A DNA stretch of 64,000 bases from Odoribacter laneus YIT 12061. Its GTDB lineage: Bacteria; Bacteroidota; Bacteroidia; Bacteroidales; Marinifilaceae. The stretch covers positions 294,035-358,034 of the forward strand of contig NZ_JH594597.1 of NCBI RefSeq assembly GCF_000243215.1. The letters run 5' to 3'. The translations under genes and the position numbers were made by a program. The notes under the pieces were generated by a model, which saw only the letters and a program-made list of their open reading frames with translations, was not told the origin of the DNA and searched no databases. Below are positions 10,345 to 19,595 of the stretch, one piece after another (position 1 is the stretch's first letter; every line of letters begins with the position of its first letter).

Positions 10345-11595
10345 ATGAAAAAAATTTCCACACTTGTTGGGCTCACTTGTCTTCTTTCCATTTTCGGCAT
10401 AGGGCTGAAAGCACAGAAAGTACAGGTAGCGTCGATATCTGAAAAAAAGGATTTGCACAATTTCTATACCATAATGAAAGAAGCATTTCCTTTAGCTTAC
10501 AACGACCCGACCGCCCCGCGTTTCATCTTTTTTGACAACGACCGACGTTTTGTATTCGGAGTAGGAGGATATGTACAAGTAAACGGAGTTTATGACTTCA
10601 ACGGCGTAGAAAGCTACGACTTCTTTACTACCTCTACAATCGCCCCGAAAGGCCATCAACCGGGCAGCAGCTACGGCATCACAGTAAACCAATCCCGTCT
10701 GTTCTTTAAATTAGTCGGTGACACAGATGTAGGACGGTTAGTTTCTTATATTGAGATGGAATTCCAAGGTCCCGACAATACTCCCCGTCTCAATCAGGCT
10801 TTTGTACAATTTAAAGGTTTTTTGATCGGAAAAGCATGGAGTACATTTTGTGATATGCCGGCTGTCCCGACCACTATCGATGAGGAAGGACCTTCCAGCG
10901 GTATCGAAGTCAGACAACCCCAAATCAGATATACCTATCAATTCAACAAAAACTGGCAGGCTTCTCTGGCTTTGGAATATGACATTCCGGACTATACCAA
11001 CCAAACGGATAACTATACAGCCAAAATACGGCAAAGAATCCCGGATATTCCTCTGGTTGCCAAATATTCCTTTAACAATGGAGGGCATTTACAAGCCGGT
11101 GCAATCCTCCGGAATATCTATTACAAAGACAACCTGACCGATAAAGACAAAATTGTTACCGGCTGGGGAACCACTCTTAGCGGGGATATTTACTTCACCA
11201 AAACAACCAGCTTTATGTTCCAAGGGGTTTATGGAAAAGCGATTGCCAACTACATCCAGGATATCAGCGCCTTGGGATATGACCTGATACCCAACCCCGA
11301 CAAAAGCGGACGTTTAAAAGCTTCCTCCATGTGGGGATTTTTCGGCGCTATCCAACAGAACTGGCGTCCGAACTTATATTCTACCGTTGTTTACAGTTAT
11401 GCCCGGATGGAAAACATCGGCAGTATGGCCCGTACGAATTACAAATTTGCCCAATATGCCGCTGCCAATCTGTTATGGAATTTTACGGAATACGGCACAA
11501 CAGGGATAGAATATGTATTTGGAAGACGGAATAATTTTGACAAAAGTTATGGAAACGCCAACCGGATCAATATGATGGTACAATACCGATTCTAA
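10345..11595 (+). CDS. Outer-membrane porin, DcaP-like
   Basis: The 416-residue product has a cleavable signal peptide (about residues 1-23, ending LKAQ) and then a beta-strand-rich body full of alternating aromatic and polar residues that ends in YRF, the terminal phenylalanine typical of BAM-inserted barrels. An N-terminal soluble stretch precedes the first strand (FVFGVGGYVQVNGVYDF). The pattern GYVQVNGVYDFNGVESYDFF and LNQAFVQF resembles DcaP-type porins, which pass small anions and dicarboxylates in other bacteria; substrate here is unknown. It is monocistronic, with an inverted-repeat element upstream and a bidirectional terminator downstream. Confidence 0.8.
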   Translation: MKKISTLVGLTCLLSIFGIGLKAQKVQVASISEKKDLHNFYTIMKEAFPLAYNDPTAPRFIFFDNDRRFVFGVGGYVQVNGVYDFNGVESYDFFTTSTIAPKGHQPGSSYGITVNQSRLFFKLVGDTDVGRLVSYIEMEFQGPDNTPRLNQAFVQFKGFLIGKAWSTFCDMPAVPTTIDEEGPSSGIEVRQPQIRYTYQFNKNWQASLALEYDIPDYTNQTDNYTAKIRQRIPDIPLVAKYSFNNGGHLQAGAILRNIYYKDNLTDKDKIVTGWGTTLSGDIYFTKTTSFMFQGVYGKAIANYIQDISALGYDLIPNPDKSGRLKASSMWGFFGAIQQNWRPNLYSTVVYSYARMENIGSMARTNYKFAQYAAANLLWNFTEYGTTGIEYVFGRRNNFDKSYGNANRINMMVQYRF

Positions 11596-11642
11596 CAGCA
11601 TTTTTGAAGTTGGAAAATAAAGATTGCTCATCCCACTAAAAG

Positions 11643-11707
11643 AAAAACCTCCGATTTTTCATTTATTTCAACATATCAATTGAAATCTTTTGAAACCGGA
11701 GGTTTTT
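11643..11707. terminator. Bidirectional terminator between porin and lipoprotein genes
   Basis: An 11-bp perfect inverted repeat (11643-11653 with 11697-11707; AAAAACCTCCG and complement) is flanked by T-rich sequence on both strands. It sits between two convergent genes and would serve both. The loop is long (43 bases) and contains a further short palindrome near 11678. Confidence 0.7.
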
Positions 11708-11735
11708 TAATTCCCTTCCTAAACGGAACCGGAAT

Positions 11736-12890
11736 CTATTTAAATTCACCCCACATAATGACATTGTTATCTTCTTCGCTTAATCCGGCTAATAAATTAT
11801 CTATTTTCCGGAGCACCTCGGGCTTCAAGTCTTTTTTCTGCCTTATGTTTTCCAATTCCTCTTTCAAAACTATTGCCGGATAATTCTGAACAAATATTCC
11901 ATTAACCAAATCGGATACGCTGACCTTCAACCCTCCCCAAAAATCATTTTCTACACGGAAATAACGGGCTGTTCCCCTCTCCTTATCCACTGCTATATAT
12001 TTGTAATTATCCGTTACCATACCTCCTTTATAAGGAACGGCTTCCATTGTTTCCACATAATAATAATGAGAAAATTCCCCCAAGGAATGCATCGGTACCG
12101 CTGCAGTGCCAAAATCAACCGTAAAAGCCGGAATTAAACGATTATCTGTCATATTATAATAATATAAGGTATCCTGTTCGGGATGGAAAAACTGAAAAAT
12201 ATAAACCCCAAACTGATTATTTTGATAATTTCCGTATATTTCATTACTGTAATCCGGGGGAATTGCATAATTCTCCAGAGGTATTCCTCCCACTAATTTT
12301 CCCTCGAGTGTTTGCTGGAAAACAAAATATCCCTGCATCCCCTTAAAAGGAAGGGCTGCCGCAACCAACTTATCTTCCCGGACAAAAAACTTCCCTTTAG
12401 GCAAACCCGTAACCAACCGTACGGGTTCCAAAGCATTCCCCTCAAAATCAAACCGTAAAAGCCTACGGGTTTGCCAAGGTAAAAGATAAATCCGGTCGTT
12501 TTTTTCATCCAGTTGCATACAGTATAAATTCAGATATTCACCTGGTCCCCGGCCGATCTGTCCGATATTACGTAAAAATTTACCCCGCTTATCATATAAC
12601 TTAAAAGGCTCCGACCCCCAAGGTTTAATCCCGATATAATTTTCAGAAATTACCACTTCTCCTCCTCCGATCAATGCCTCCTTGGCTGTATCCAGCTTCA
12701 CAATATGCACCTCTTTTACCAACTCACTTAAAGGGATAACAACCGAATCTTTTACTTCATGATGCACACAAACATACAATTTATCTCCCTGCTGATCTAT
12801 TTTCCGAACACCTTTGTCGGAAAAGGTACAGTGACTTAGCAATATCGTACCCGATATAGCTCCCCAAATACAAATAGCAATCTTTTTCAT
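11736..12890 (-). CDS. 6-bladed beta-propeller lipoprotein
   Basis: The predicted 384-residue product begins at the ATG at 12890 and has a lipoprotein signal whose cysteine is residue 21 (LLSHC). The upstream in-frame ATG at 12914 would place eight residues before the signal and is less likely. The mature part has repeated strand motifs such as FKLYDKRGKFLRNIGQIGRGPGEY, a very common signature of the Bacteroidota six-bladed beta-propeller (NHL-like) lipoproteins. Such proteins are surface or periplasmic and mostly of unknown function. It lies 51 bp downstream of ribF on the same strand, with its own -7-like TATTTTTG at 12927-12920. Confidence 0.75.
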   Translation of the reverse strand: MKKIAICIWGAISGTILLSHCTFSDKGVRKIDQQGDKLYVCVHHEVKDSVVIPLSELVKEVHIVKLDTAKEALIGGGEVVISENYIGIKPWGSEPFKLYDKRGKFLRNIGQIGRGPGEYLNLYCMQLDEKNDRIYLLPWQTRRLLRFDFEGNALEPVRLVTGLPKGKFFVREDKLVAAALPFKGMQGYFVFQQTLEGKLVGGIPLENYAIPPDYSNEIYGNYQNNQFGVYIFQFFHPEQDTLYYYNMTDNRLIPAFTVDFGTAAVPMHSLGEFSHYYYVETMEAVPYKGGMVTDNYKYIAVDKERGTARYFRVENDFWGGLKVSVSDLVNGIFVQNYPAIVLKEELENIRQKKDLKPEVLRKIDNLLAGLSEEDNNVIMWGEFK

Positions 12891-12941
12891 AAGCTTGATT
12901 TTTAATAAAAACAAACTTACAAAAATAAACTAAATTTATAG

Positions 12942-13895
12942 TTATATATTCCCTTTTAATTGATCTTTTTCCAGAAAGTGCTGAGCCGTTATTTTATCTT
13001 TTTGTAATTGTAACCGCAATTCATCAATTGTATCGAATTTATGTTCGCCTCTTATCCGGGAAAGCAACTGGACTTTCATCTCTTTCCCGTAGAGATCTCC
13101 TTCAAAATCAAAAATATTCACTTCCAGGCGGATGATACCGGTTTGACTGACGGTTGGGCGGACTCCTACATTCAACATCCCATAATACACTTTTTCTTCC
13201 CACAAAACTCTTACTACATAACCTCCTACAGCCGGTAACAGTTTTCTCTCATCGTCTATTTTCAAATTAGCAGTAGGAAATCCGATCATCTTCTTCCCTA
13301 TTTTATCTCCATGTACAACTGTTCCGGAAATAGTATAATCATAACCCAAAAATTCTTTCACTTTAGCGATATCACCCAGTTCCAAGGCCGTTCGTATTTT
13401 AGTCGAACTGATATTCACCTGATCGCAGGTATATACATTTTCCTGTTCGATATAAAAATGGTATTTCTCTGCTAATTCCTTCAAGGTGTCAAAATTTCCT
13501 TTTCTGTCCTTCCCGAAACGATGATCATAACCTACAACCAGTCCTTTTATTCCCATTCTGTCGACCAGAATATGTTTGACAAAATCGGAATAAGTATGCC
13601 CGGCCAATTCCTCGGTAAATTTTAATACAATCAAATGGTCTATTCCATAAAAAGAAAGAATTTGGATTTTTTCTTTCAAAGTCGTCAATATTCCCGGTCT
13701 TTTTTCCAAAGGATACAACACTTCCCGGGGATGGGGGTCAAAAGTAATAATGACTGTTTCCCCTTCCAGTTTTTCAGCGCATCGTTTCAATCCGTCTATT
13801 ACTTGCCGATGTCCTTTGTGTACTCCGTCAAAACTTCCCATCGTGACCACAGGATTCACGATATGTATAGGAGCTAATCCGTAATGAACTTTCAT
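12942..13895 (-). CDS. ribF: Bifunctional riboflavin kinase / FAD synthetase
   Basis: RibF phosphorylates riboflavin to FMN and adenylates FMN to FAD. The 317 residues show the N-terminal nucleotidyltransferase domain with TMGSFDGVHKGHRQVI (HxGH-type motif) and ISSTKIRTALE, then the C-terminal flavokinase domain with GKKMIGFPTANLKID and the YYGMLNVGVRPT segment. The length is normal for the bifunctional enzyme. It has a good promoter 17-47 bp upstream and probably a very short leader. Confidence 0.96.
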   Translation of the reverse strand: MKVHYGLAPIHIVNPVVTMGSFDGVHKGHRQVIDGLKRCAEKLEGETVIITFDPHPREVLYPLEKRPGILTTLKEKIQILSFYGIDHLIVLKFTEELAGHTYSDFVKHILVDRMGIKGLVVGYDHRFGKDRKGNFDTLKELAEKYHFYIEQENVYTCDQVNISSTKIRTALELGDIAKVKEFLGYDYTISGTVVHGDKIGKKMIGFPTANLKIDDERKLLPAVGGYVVRVLWEEKVYYGMLNVGVRPTVSQTGIIRLEVNIFDFEGDLYGKEMKVQLLSRIRGEHKFDTIDELRLQLQKDKITAQHFLEKDQLKGNI

Positions 13896-13911
13896 CTATC
13901 AATAGTTTTTA

Positions 13912-13942
13912 CAAAAATATAAAATAGTCGGCAGTTCACAAG
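13912..13942 (-). promoter_or_regulatory. ribF promoter
   Basis: On the minus strand CTTG (13942-13939, one mismatch to TTTG) is followed after 19 bp by TATTTTTG (13919-13912). Transcription would start about 10 bp before the ribF ATG. Confidence 0.5.
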
Positions 13943-13976
13943 TTAACTCTTTCTTCTATTTTAAGACTTTATACAG

Positions 13977-14008
13977 AAAAAGGACTACCTGAAAATCCAG
14001 ATAGTCCC
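13977..14008 (-). terminator. Terminator after nrdJ
   Basis: Read on the minus strand, GGACTA (14007-14002) pairs with TAGTCC (13987-13982); the intervening CTGG/CCAG-like bases extend the stem, and five T residues follow. It lies just downstream of the nrdJ stop at 14051. Confidence 0.8.
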
Positions 14009-14050
14009 CTTCTTCATCCATTTTACAAAAGACTCAATTTATAATGCTGT

Positions 14051-16588
14051 TTATCCGCACTTAGAAGTTCCACAAGTCTTACAAATCAGACATCCTTCCT
14101 GATAAACAACAGGAGAACCGCAATTTTCACAGACCTCTCCGGCTGCTTCTGTCCCGTCAGGAACGTACTTTTTCAAAGCCCGTTCCACTCCATTTTTCCA
14201 GGTATTAATATTTTCACTATCGAATTCCATCGTACCGATTAAACCGATGATCTGATGAATCGGCATTCCATAACGCAACACCCCGGAAATCAATTTGGCA
14301 TAATTCCAATATTCTTTATTGAATTTATAAGAAAGCCCTTCTACCGTTGTCTTAAAACCTCTTTTATTGGAAAACTGGAAGTCGTAACGGGAATTCCCCT
14401 CTTCATCATAATGTTTTACAATCTTTCCGGATACTACGGATTTGGGAAGCATAATTCCTTCTTCATCGTCTGCAATACCGGTAAAAATTTCATAAGGCCG
14501 TCCCTGGTATAAACCAACAAAAGCAATCCATTTTTCCTTATTATTTTGGAAGCGGACAACTTCAGCATCCAGTTCCATCGGACGTTTGGAAGGCATAGAG
14601 AATTGTTCCGGTCCTTTTTTCTCTTTGGCTGAAATTAATACACCAGCCCTAGATCCATCCCGATATACGGTACAACCTTTACAGCCACTTTTCCAAGCTT
14701 CAACATACAACTGTCCAACCAGCTCTTCCGTTACGTCTGAAGGCAGATTAACGGTTACACTGATCGAATGATCCACCCATTTCTGAATCATTCCCTGCAT
14801 TCTCACCTTGGCCACCCAGTCGATATCATTCGAAGTAGCTTTATAATAAGGAGATTTTGCCACCAGCTCGTCTATTTCTTCATCGGAATAATGTTTATTG
14901 ATATCGAATCCTTTCACCTTCATCCATTCAGCAAACTTATGGTGAAAAACGATAAATTCCTCATAACTGTCGCCGGACTCATCCACAAAATCCACCCGAA
15001 CATTCTGATCCCCCGGATTTACCTTTCTTCTTCGTTTATAAACCGGCATAAAAACAGGTTCAATACCCGATGTTGTCTGGGTCATTAAACTGGTAGTGCC
15101 GGTAGGAGCAATTGTCAGGCAGGCAATATTCCGGCGGCCATACCGCAACATTTCTTCATACATTTCCGGATCCGCTTCTTTTAGCCGCAAAATATAAGGA
15201 TTATTCTCTTCCCGTTTGGCGTCAAAAATTTTAAAACTTCCTCTGTCTTTAGCTAAATGTACGGAAGAGCGATAAGCTTCTACCGCCAAAGTTTTTTGAA
15301 TTTTCACGGCAAAATCAGTGGCTTCTTCACTTCCGTAACGATACCCTAAAGCAGCCAGCATATCTCCTTCCGCAGTAATTCCAACCCCCGTACGACGGCC
15401 TTCCTTGGCTTTTCTCCGGATTTTCTGCCACAGACGGATTTCCACCCCTTTGATCTCCTCATCTTCGGGGTCTGCATCAATTTTATCTAAAATAGTGTCG
15501 ATCTTTTCTAATTCCAGATCGATAATATCATCCATGATTCGCTGGGCAATAGCAACATGTGTTTTAAATAACTCAAAGTCAAAACGAGCCTTATCCGTAA
15601 AAGGATCCAACACATAGGAATACAGATTAATAGCCAATAAACGACAAGAATCGTAGGGACATAAGGGAATTTCCCCGCAGGGATTGGTTGAAACGGTACG
15701 ATATCCTAAATCGGCATAGCAATCGGGTACGCTTTCCCGGATAATCGTATCCCAGAAAAGAATTCCCGGTTCAGCCGATTTCCAGGCATTGTGTACAATT
15801 TTATTCCACAATTGACGGGCATTAATCTCTTTTACATTCTTAGGGTTTTCTGAATAAACCGGATAGCTTTGAACATAGGATTTATCCTCTACAACAGCTT
15901 GCATAAATGCATCGTCAATCTTCACCGAGACATTGGCTCCCGTCACTTTTCCTTCCGTCATCTTCGCATCAATAAAGCTCTCTGAATCCGGATGATTGAT
16001 GGATACACTCAACATCAAAGCTCCGCGACGCCCATCCTGAGCTACTTCCCGAGTAGAATTGGAATAACGCTCCATAAAAGGTACAATACCCGTCGACGTC
16101 AAAGCGGAATTCTTTACAGGAGATCCTTTCGGACGAATATGAGAAAGATCATGCCCTACTCCTCCCCGCCGTTTCATCAGCTGTACCTGTTCCTGATCTA
16201 TTTTCATTACTCCTCCATAAGAATCGGAAGGACCATCGTGACCAATTACAAAACAATTCGACAAAGAGGCAATCTGAAAATCATTCCCTATACCCGTCAT
16301 CGGTCCTCCCTGAGGAACAATGTATTTAAAATCCCTTAAAACTTCGAATATTTCATCCTCCGTCAGGGGATTTGCATACGTCTTCTCTATACGGGATATC
16401 TCTTTTGCTAAACGTCTATGCATATCATTCGGATTTTTTTCAAAAATATTTCCGAAAGAATCCTTCAACGCATATTTATTTACCCATACGCGTGCTGCCA
16501 GTTCGTCCCCTTTGAAATAGTCCAGAGAACTCTTAAACGCTTCTTCTTGAGTATAAGTCTTTTTTTTAGTTGCCACCTGCTCGTTCAT
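14051..16588 (-). CDS. nrdJ: Class II (adenosylcobalamin-dependent) ribonucleotide reductase
   Basis: This 845-residue enzyme reduces ribonucleotides to deoxyribonucleotides using the adenosylcobalamin radical, independent of oxygen. The catalytic barrel contains NPCGEIPLC (Cys304 as the radical-site cysteine), QLMKRRGGVGHDLSHIRP and SLSNCFVI near the N-terminal active-site cysteine, and APTGTTSLMTQTTSGIEP. No ATP-cone precedes it. The last 27 residues hold a cysteine cluster (CENCG, CLICKTCGTSKCG) typical of the NrdJ C-terminus. It is the only deoxynucleotide-synthesis gene in the window, and the cobalamin assembly genes lie 3 kb away, which makes biological sense. It is monocistronic, with its own promoter and terminator. 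Confidence 0.96.
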   Translation of the reverse strand: MNEQVATKKKTYTQEEAFKSSLDYFKGDELAARVWVNKYALKDSFGNIFEKNPNDMHRRLAKEISRIEKTYANPLTEDEIFEVLRDFKYIVPQGGPMTGIGNDFQIASLSNCFVIGHDGPSDSYGGVMKIDQEQVQLMKRRGGVGHDLSHIRPKGSPVKNSALTSTGIVPFMERYSNSTREVAQDGRRGALMLSVSINHPDSESFIDAKMTEGKVTGANVSVKIDDAFMQAVVEDKSYVQSYPVYSENPKNVKEINARQLWNKIVHNAWKSAEPGILFWDTIIRESVPDCYADLGYRTVSTNPCGEIPLCPYDSCRLLAINLYSYVLDPFTDKARFDFELFKTHVAIAQRIMDDIIDLELEKIDTILDKIDADPEDEEIKGVEIRLWQKIRRKAKEGRRTGVGITAEGDMLAALGYRYGSEEATDFAVKIQKTLAVEAYRSSVHLAKDRGSFKIFDAKREENNPYILRLKEADPEMYEEMLRYGRRNIACLTIAPTGTTSLMTQTTSGIEPVFMPVYKRRRKVNPGDQNVRVDFVDESGDSYEEFIVFHHKFAEWMKVKGFDINKHYSDEEIDELVAKSPYYKATSNDIDWVAKVRMQGMIQKWVDHSISVTVNLPSDVTEELVGQLYVEAWKSGCKGCTVYRDGSRAGVLISAKEKKGPEQFSMPSKRPMELDAEVVRFQNNKEKWIAFVGLYQGRPYEIFTGIADDEEGIMLPKSVVSGKIVKHYDEEGNSRYDFQFSNKRGFKTTVEGLSYKFNKEYWNYAKLISGVLRYGMPIHQIIGLIGTMEFDSENINTWKNGVERALKKYVPDGTEAAGEVCENCGSPVVYQEGCLICKTCGTSKCG

Positions 16589-16898
16589 GGTCGTATATTT
16601 AATAATATTTTTAGTTATAGCCTATGGAACAAAGGTATAAAAAGTTCTATTTCGTATAATAAAATAACGATATTTTTTTTGAAAGTTTTCTATTATTTTT
16701 TATAAGTATTTATTAATCATGAATATAACATTTTTTAACTACAAAAAAGTTTTCCAAAAAAATATTTGGCATTTAAAAGTAAAACAAAAAAAATGGAATT
16801 CTTTATATACAGCAGTAAATATCCTATTCGTTGCAGATCAAGTCATTTGTCCTTATTCTTTGCAACTTTAGGTAAACAAAAAGTAAATAAAAGAGGAT
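16589..16898. other. AT-rich gap with nrdJ promoter
   Basis: This 310-bp gap separates nrdJ from rimM on the same strand. On the minus strand TACCTTTG at 16637-16630 is a perfect -7 element, implying a leader of about 35 nt for nrdJ; the -33 box is not clear. No hairpin with a T tract was found after rimM, and no cobalamin riboswitch features were recognised in the nrdJ leader. Confidence 0.45.
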
Positions 16899-17435
16899 TT
16901 AATAAAGATCTATAATTTCTTGGGGGATAAAAACGATCAACTTTTTTTCTTCGAAATCGATCCGTTTTATGTAGTCTTCAGAAAAAGGTAAAAGAATTTC
17001 TTTATCCCAAATAGCTATTGTAAAAACAACATTACCGGAATAATCGGCCACGTCCAGAAGCCGCCCCGTTCGGCCGCTCCTTTCATCTTCCACCTCAAAT
17101 TCCTTCAAAGTCTCTATGTCGACATCAGCTTCACCGTCTTCTTCTATTTCCGGAAATAAATTTTTCGGAAGCAGTACTTCGTGTCCAATCAGGCGTTCTG
17201 CTTGTTCCAAAGTATCGACAAAATCAAATTTAACGATATAAGTATTACGGTTTCTCACCGATATTCCTTCATTTGCTATAAAAAAAGGAACCGGTGCTCC
17301 TTCCAAGGAAATAAACACCGGTTCCTCTGCATATTCTTCCAAAAGATCATTTTCGGTAAAAATTACAACTTCTCCTTGTAAATTATGGGATTTTATAATT
17401 TTCCCCACCGGAATACAATCTTCTGTTCGGATCAT
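16899..17435 (-). CDS. rimM: Ribosome maturation factor RimM
   Basis: RimM helps mature the 30S head, binding S19. The 178-residue product starts MIRTEDCIPVGKIIKSHNLQGEVVI, the G-[KR]-I-x-x-[SA]-H-G-x-x-G-like RimM signature, and continues into the PRC-barrel half (LKEFEVEDERSGRTGRLLDV, KEILLPFSEDYIKRID). The ATG at 17435 fits family length and lies 7 bp after the rpsP stop, so the two are translated from one message. An upstream in-frame ATG would overlap rpsP and is rejected. No trmD or rplS follows, unlike the classical rpsP-rimM-trmD-rplS operon. Confidence 0.95.
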   Translation of the reverse strand: MIRTEDCIPVGKIIKSHNLQGEVVIFTENDLLEEYAEEPVFISLEGAPVPFFIANEGISVRNRNTYIVKFDFVDTLEQAERLIGHEVLLPKNLFPEIEEDGEADVDIETLKEFEVEDERSGRTGRLLDVADYSGNVVFTIAIWDKEILLPFSEDYIKRIDFEEKKLIVFIPQEIIDLY

Positions 17436-17442
17436 AGAACTA

Positions 17443-18015
17443 TTATTCTGCAGCTGGAGCTTCAGGAGCAACTGTTTCAGCAGCCTCTTCTGCGGGAGCG
17501 GCAGCAGCTTCAGCAGCAGCTTCTTCTGCTTTCTTGGCAGCGGCAGCGGCTTCTGCTTCAGCCCGTTTTTTAGCTACAACTTCTTCTTTAGCAGCCCGAA
17601 CTTTAGCTTCAGCTTCTAATCTTACTTTAGCAGCAGCATCCCCTTCCTGGGCTAATTTACTAATCTTTTCTTGGATTTTAGCTTCTTTTGATTTCATCCA
17701 GGCTTCAAACTTCGCTTCAGCAGCAGCTTCGTCAAAAGCACCTTTCTTTACTCCTTCCAACAGGTGTTTTTTCATCAAAACCCCTTTGTAGGATAAAATT
17801 CTTTTAGCTGTATCCGTCGGTTGAGCACCTACCATCAGCCAATACAAAGCTCTGTCAAAATTGAGATTGATAGCAGCCGGATTCGTATTCGGATCATATG
17901 TTCCTACTTTTTCAATATACCTGCCATCCCGTGGCGCTCTGCTATCAGCTATCACTACATGATAAAATGGACGTCCTTTCCGTCCGTGTCTCGCTAATCT
18001 GATTTTAGTTGACAT
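17443..18015 (-). CDS. rpsP: 30S ribosomal protein S16 with long Ala/Glu-rich tail
   Basis: The first 80 or so residues are ordinary S16 ([26 protein letters not shown] at the start, [14 protein letters not shown] near the end of the core), a small-subunit protein needed for 5'-domain folding of 16S rRNA. A further 100 or so residues follow that are almost entirely Ala, Glu, Lys and Val and are predicted helical or coiled-coil, ending [13 protein letters not shown]. The total of 190 is more than twice the common 80-90 residues; long S16 proteins are, to my knowledge, widespread in Bacteroidota. It heads the rpsP-rimM pair. Confidence 0.96.
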   Translation of the reverse strand: MSTKIRLARHGRKGRPFYHVVIADSRAPRDGRYIEKVGTYDPNTNPAAINLNFDRALYWLMVGAQPTDTAKRILSYKGVLMKKHLLEGVKKGAFDEAAAEAKFEAWMKSKEAKIQEKISKLAQEGDAAAKVRLEAEAKVRAAKEEVVAKKRAEAEAAAAAKKAEEAAAEAAAAPAEEAAETVAPEAPAAE

Positions 18016-18061
18016 TTTTCTAATTTTTAAATGAATACTTTCCTATACCCGATAGGAGCGG

Positions 18062-18089
18062 CAAAGATAAGGAAAAAAAAGAAAACAAA
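18062..18089 (-). promoter_or_regulatory. rpsP-rimM promoter
   Basis: On the minus strand TATCTTTG (18069-18062) is a perfect -7 element; a TTTG (18089-18086) lies 16 bp upstream, somewhat close for -33. The leader would be about 40 nt. Confidence 0.5.
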
Positions 18090-18208
18090 AAAGAGAATAA
18101 AAAAAGATTCCGGGAAAAGAAAAAAAACACGGAAAAGCTCTTTTTTATTATCGGACTACTGCTTCCGGCCAGGAACAGAACAAGGGACTTCAAAGCAATT
18201 TTACAACA

Positions 18209-19471
18209 TCAAAAGAAACTAATCAATAGCATAAGATTCAGTAATGTCACAATTCCTCCCAAAAAATATAAAATCCATTTTGTAGAAGTACGGTTTTTAT
18301 ATTTACCCATCACTTTTTCCGAGGAAGTGAGATACACCTGTAAAAAGATAGTAATCGGCAATTGGATACTCAGTATCATCTGAGAATAAATCAAACCCAT
18401 AAAAGGATTCGAAACCACCATAATGATCAGCAATGCCGCTATCAAGGACAGCAACACTCCCCAACGGGAATGAGTATCCTGAATATCGTATGGTTCACGG
18501 TATATACCGGCAAAGATAGAGCCGGCAGCCATACCTGAAGTAATGGTAGAAGCCACTCCGGCAAATAATAAAGCCACGGCAAAAATCACAGCTGCATTAT
18601 TCCCCAACAAAGGTTGTAAAAGGGTATTCGCTTGCTGCAATTCAGTTACAGTGGTTCCGTTCTTAAAAAAAGCAGCAGCAGCTAACAGAATCATAGCACT
18701 GTTAATGGCCCAACCAATCATCATGGATAAGAATGTATCGCAAAATTCATAGCGCATCTGTTTGCGGATAATTTTGTCATCTTCCAAGTTCCATTGCCGG
18801 CTTTGAATAACTTCAGAATGCAAAAATAAATTATGCGGCATCACCACAGCTCCCAATACACTCATGATCACGACCATAGACCCCTCCGGGAAAGAGGGGG
18901 TAACCCAAGCCCAAGCCGCTTCTCCCCATTCAATATGTACCAAAGAAAGTTCGTAAATAAAAGATAAGCCGATAATGGAAACAAAAGCGATTATCCATCT
19001 CTCAATCACCCGGTAAGAATTCGTAAACAACAGGATGACGACAAAAATGGCAACGAGGATCGCCCCTATCCGTACCGGGATACGAAACAACATTTCCAAA
19101 GCAATAGCACCTCCCAAAATTTCAGCTAAAGAAGTGGAAATAGAAGCCCCCATGGCAGAAATCAAGGTCAGACGGGCATAACGAGGCTTCAAATAAGTCA
19201 TAGCTGCTTCCGATAAACAAAGCCCTGTGGCAATCCCCAAATGCGCGACATTATGCTGTAAGATAATCAGCATAATAGTGGACAAAGATACCATCCATAA
19301 AAGAGCATAGCCATAATCCGCACCAGCTGCCAGATTTGACGCCCAATTCCCGGGATCGATAAACCCTACTGTCACCAATAATCCCGGACCTATGTATCTC
19401 AATATTTCCAACCCTCCAAAACGAGGACGGTGCCTAGCCGTTTCCAATGTTTTCCGAATATATTTAAACAT
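18209..19471 (-). CDS. Nramp-family divalent metal transporter (MntH-like)
   Basis: A 420-residue inner-membrane protein with about 11 hydrophobic helices. The first helix carries the Nramp metal-site motif GFIDPGNWASN (Asp39, Asn42), and the sixth carries VVMPHNLFLHSE with the conserved M-P-H. These residues coordinate Mn2+ or Fe2+ in characterised homologues and couple import to protons. No MntR-type regulator or obvious operator is adjacent. It is a single gene convergent to nothing, lying between rpsP and the cobalamin genes on the same strand. Confidence 0.93.
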   Translation of the reverse strand: MFKYIRKTLETARHRPRFGGLEILRYIGPGLLVTVGFIDPGNWASNLAAGADYGYALLWMVSLSTIMLIILQHNVAHLGIATGLCLSEAAMTYLKPRYARLTLISAMGASISTSLAEILGGAIALEMLFRIPVRIGAILVAIFVVILLFTNSYRVIERWIIAFVSIIGLSFIYELSLVHIEWGEAAWAWVTPSFPEGSMVVIMSVLGAVVMPHNLFLHSEVIQSRQWNLEDDKIIRKQMRYEFCDTFLSMMIGWAINSAMILLAAAAFFKNGTTVTELQQANTLLQPLLGNNAAVIFAVALLFAGVASTITSGMAAGSIFAGIYREPYDIQDTHSRWGVLLSLIAALLIIMVVSNPFMGLIYSQMILSIQLPITIFLQVYLTSSEKVMGKYKNRTSTKWILYFLGGIVTLLNLMLLISFF

Positions 19472-19595
19472 ACAATACGACTATTTTTTATAAAAGTTCA
19501 TTTCGTTAAGTATCCTCCGCCCCTTTTTTCCCAACCAGACAAAGGGCCTATAAGTGGTTAAAATCAATTTTTCTCTCTTTTCCAAGGGTTTACCT

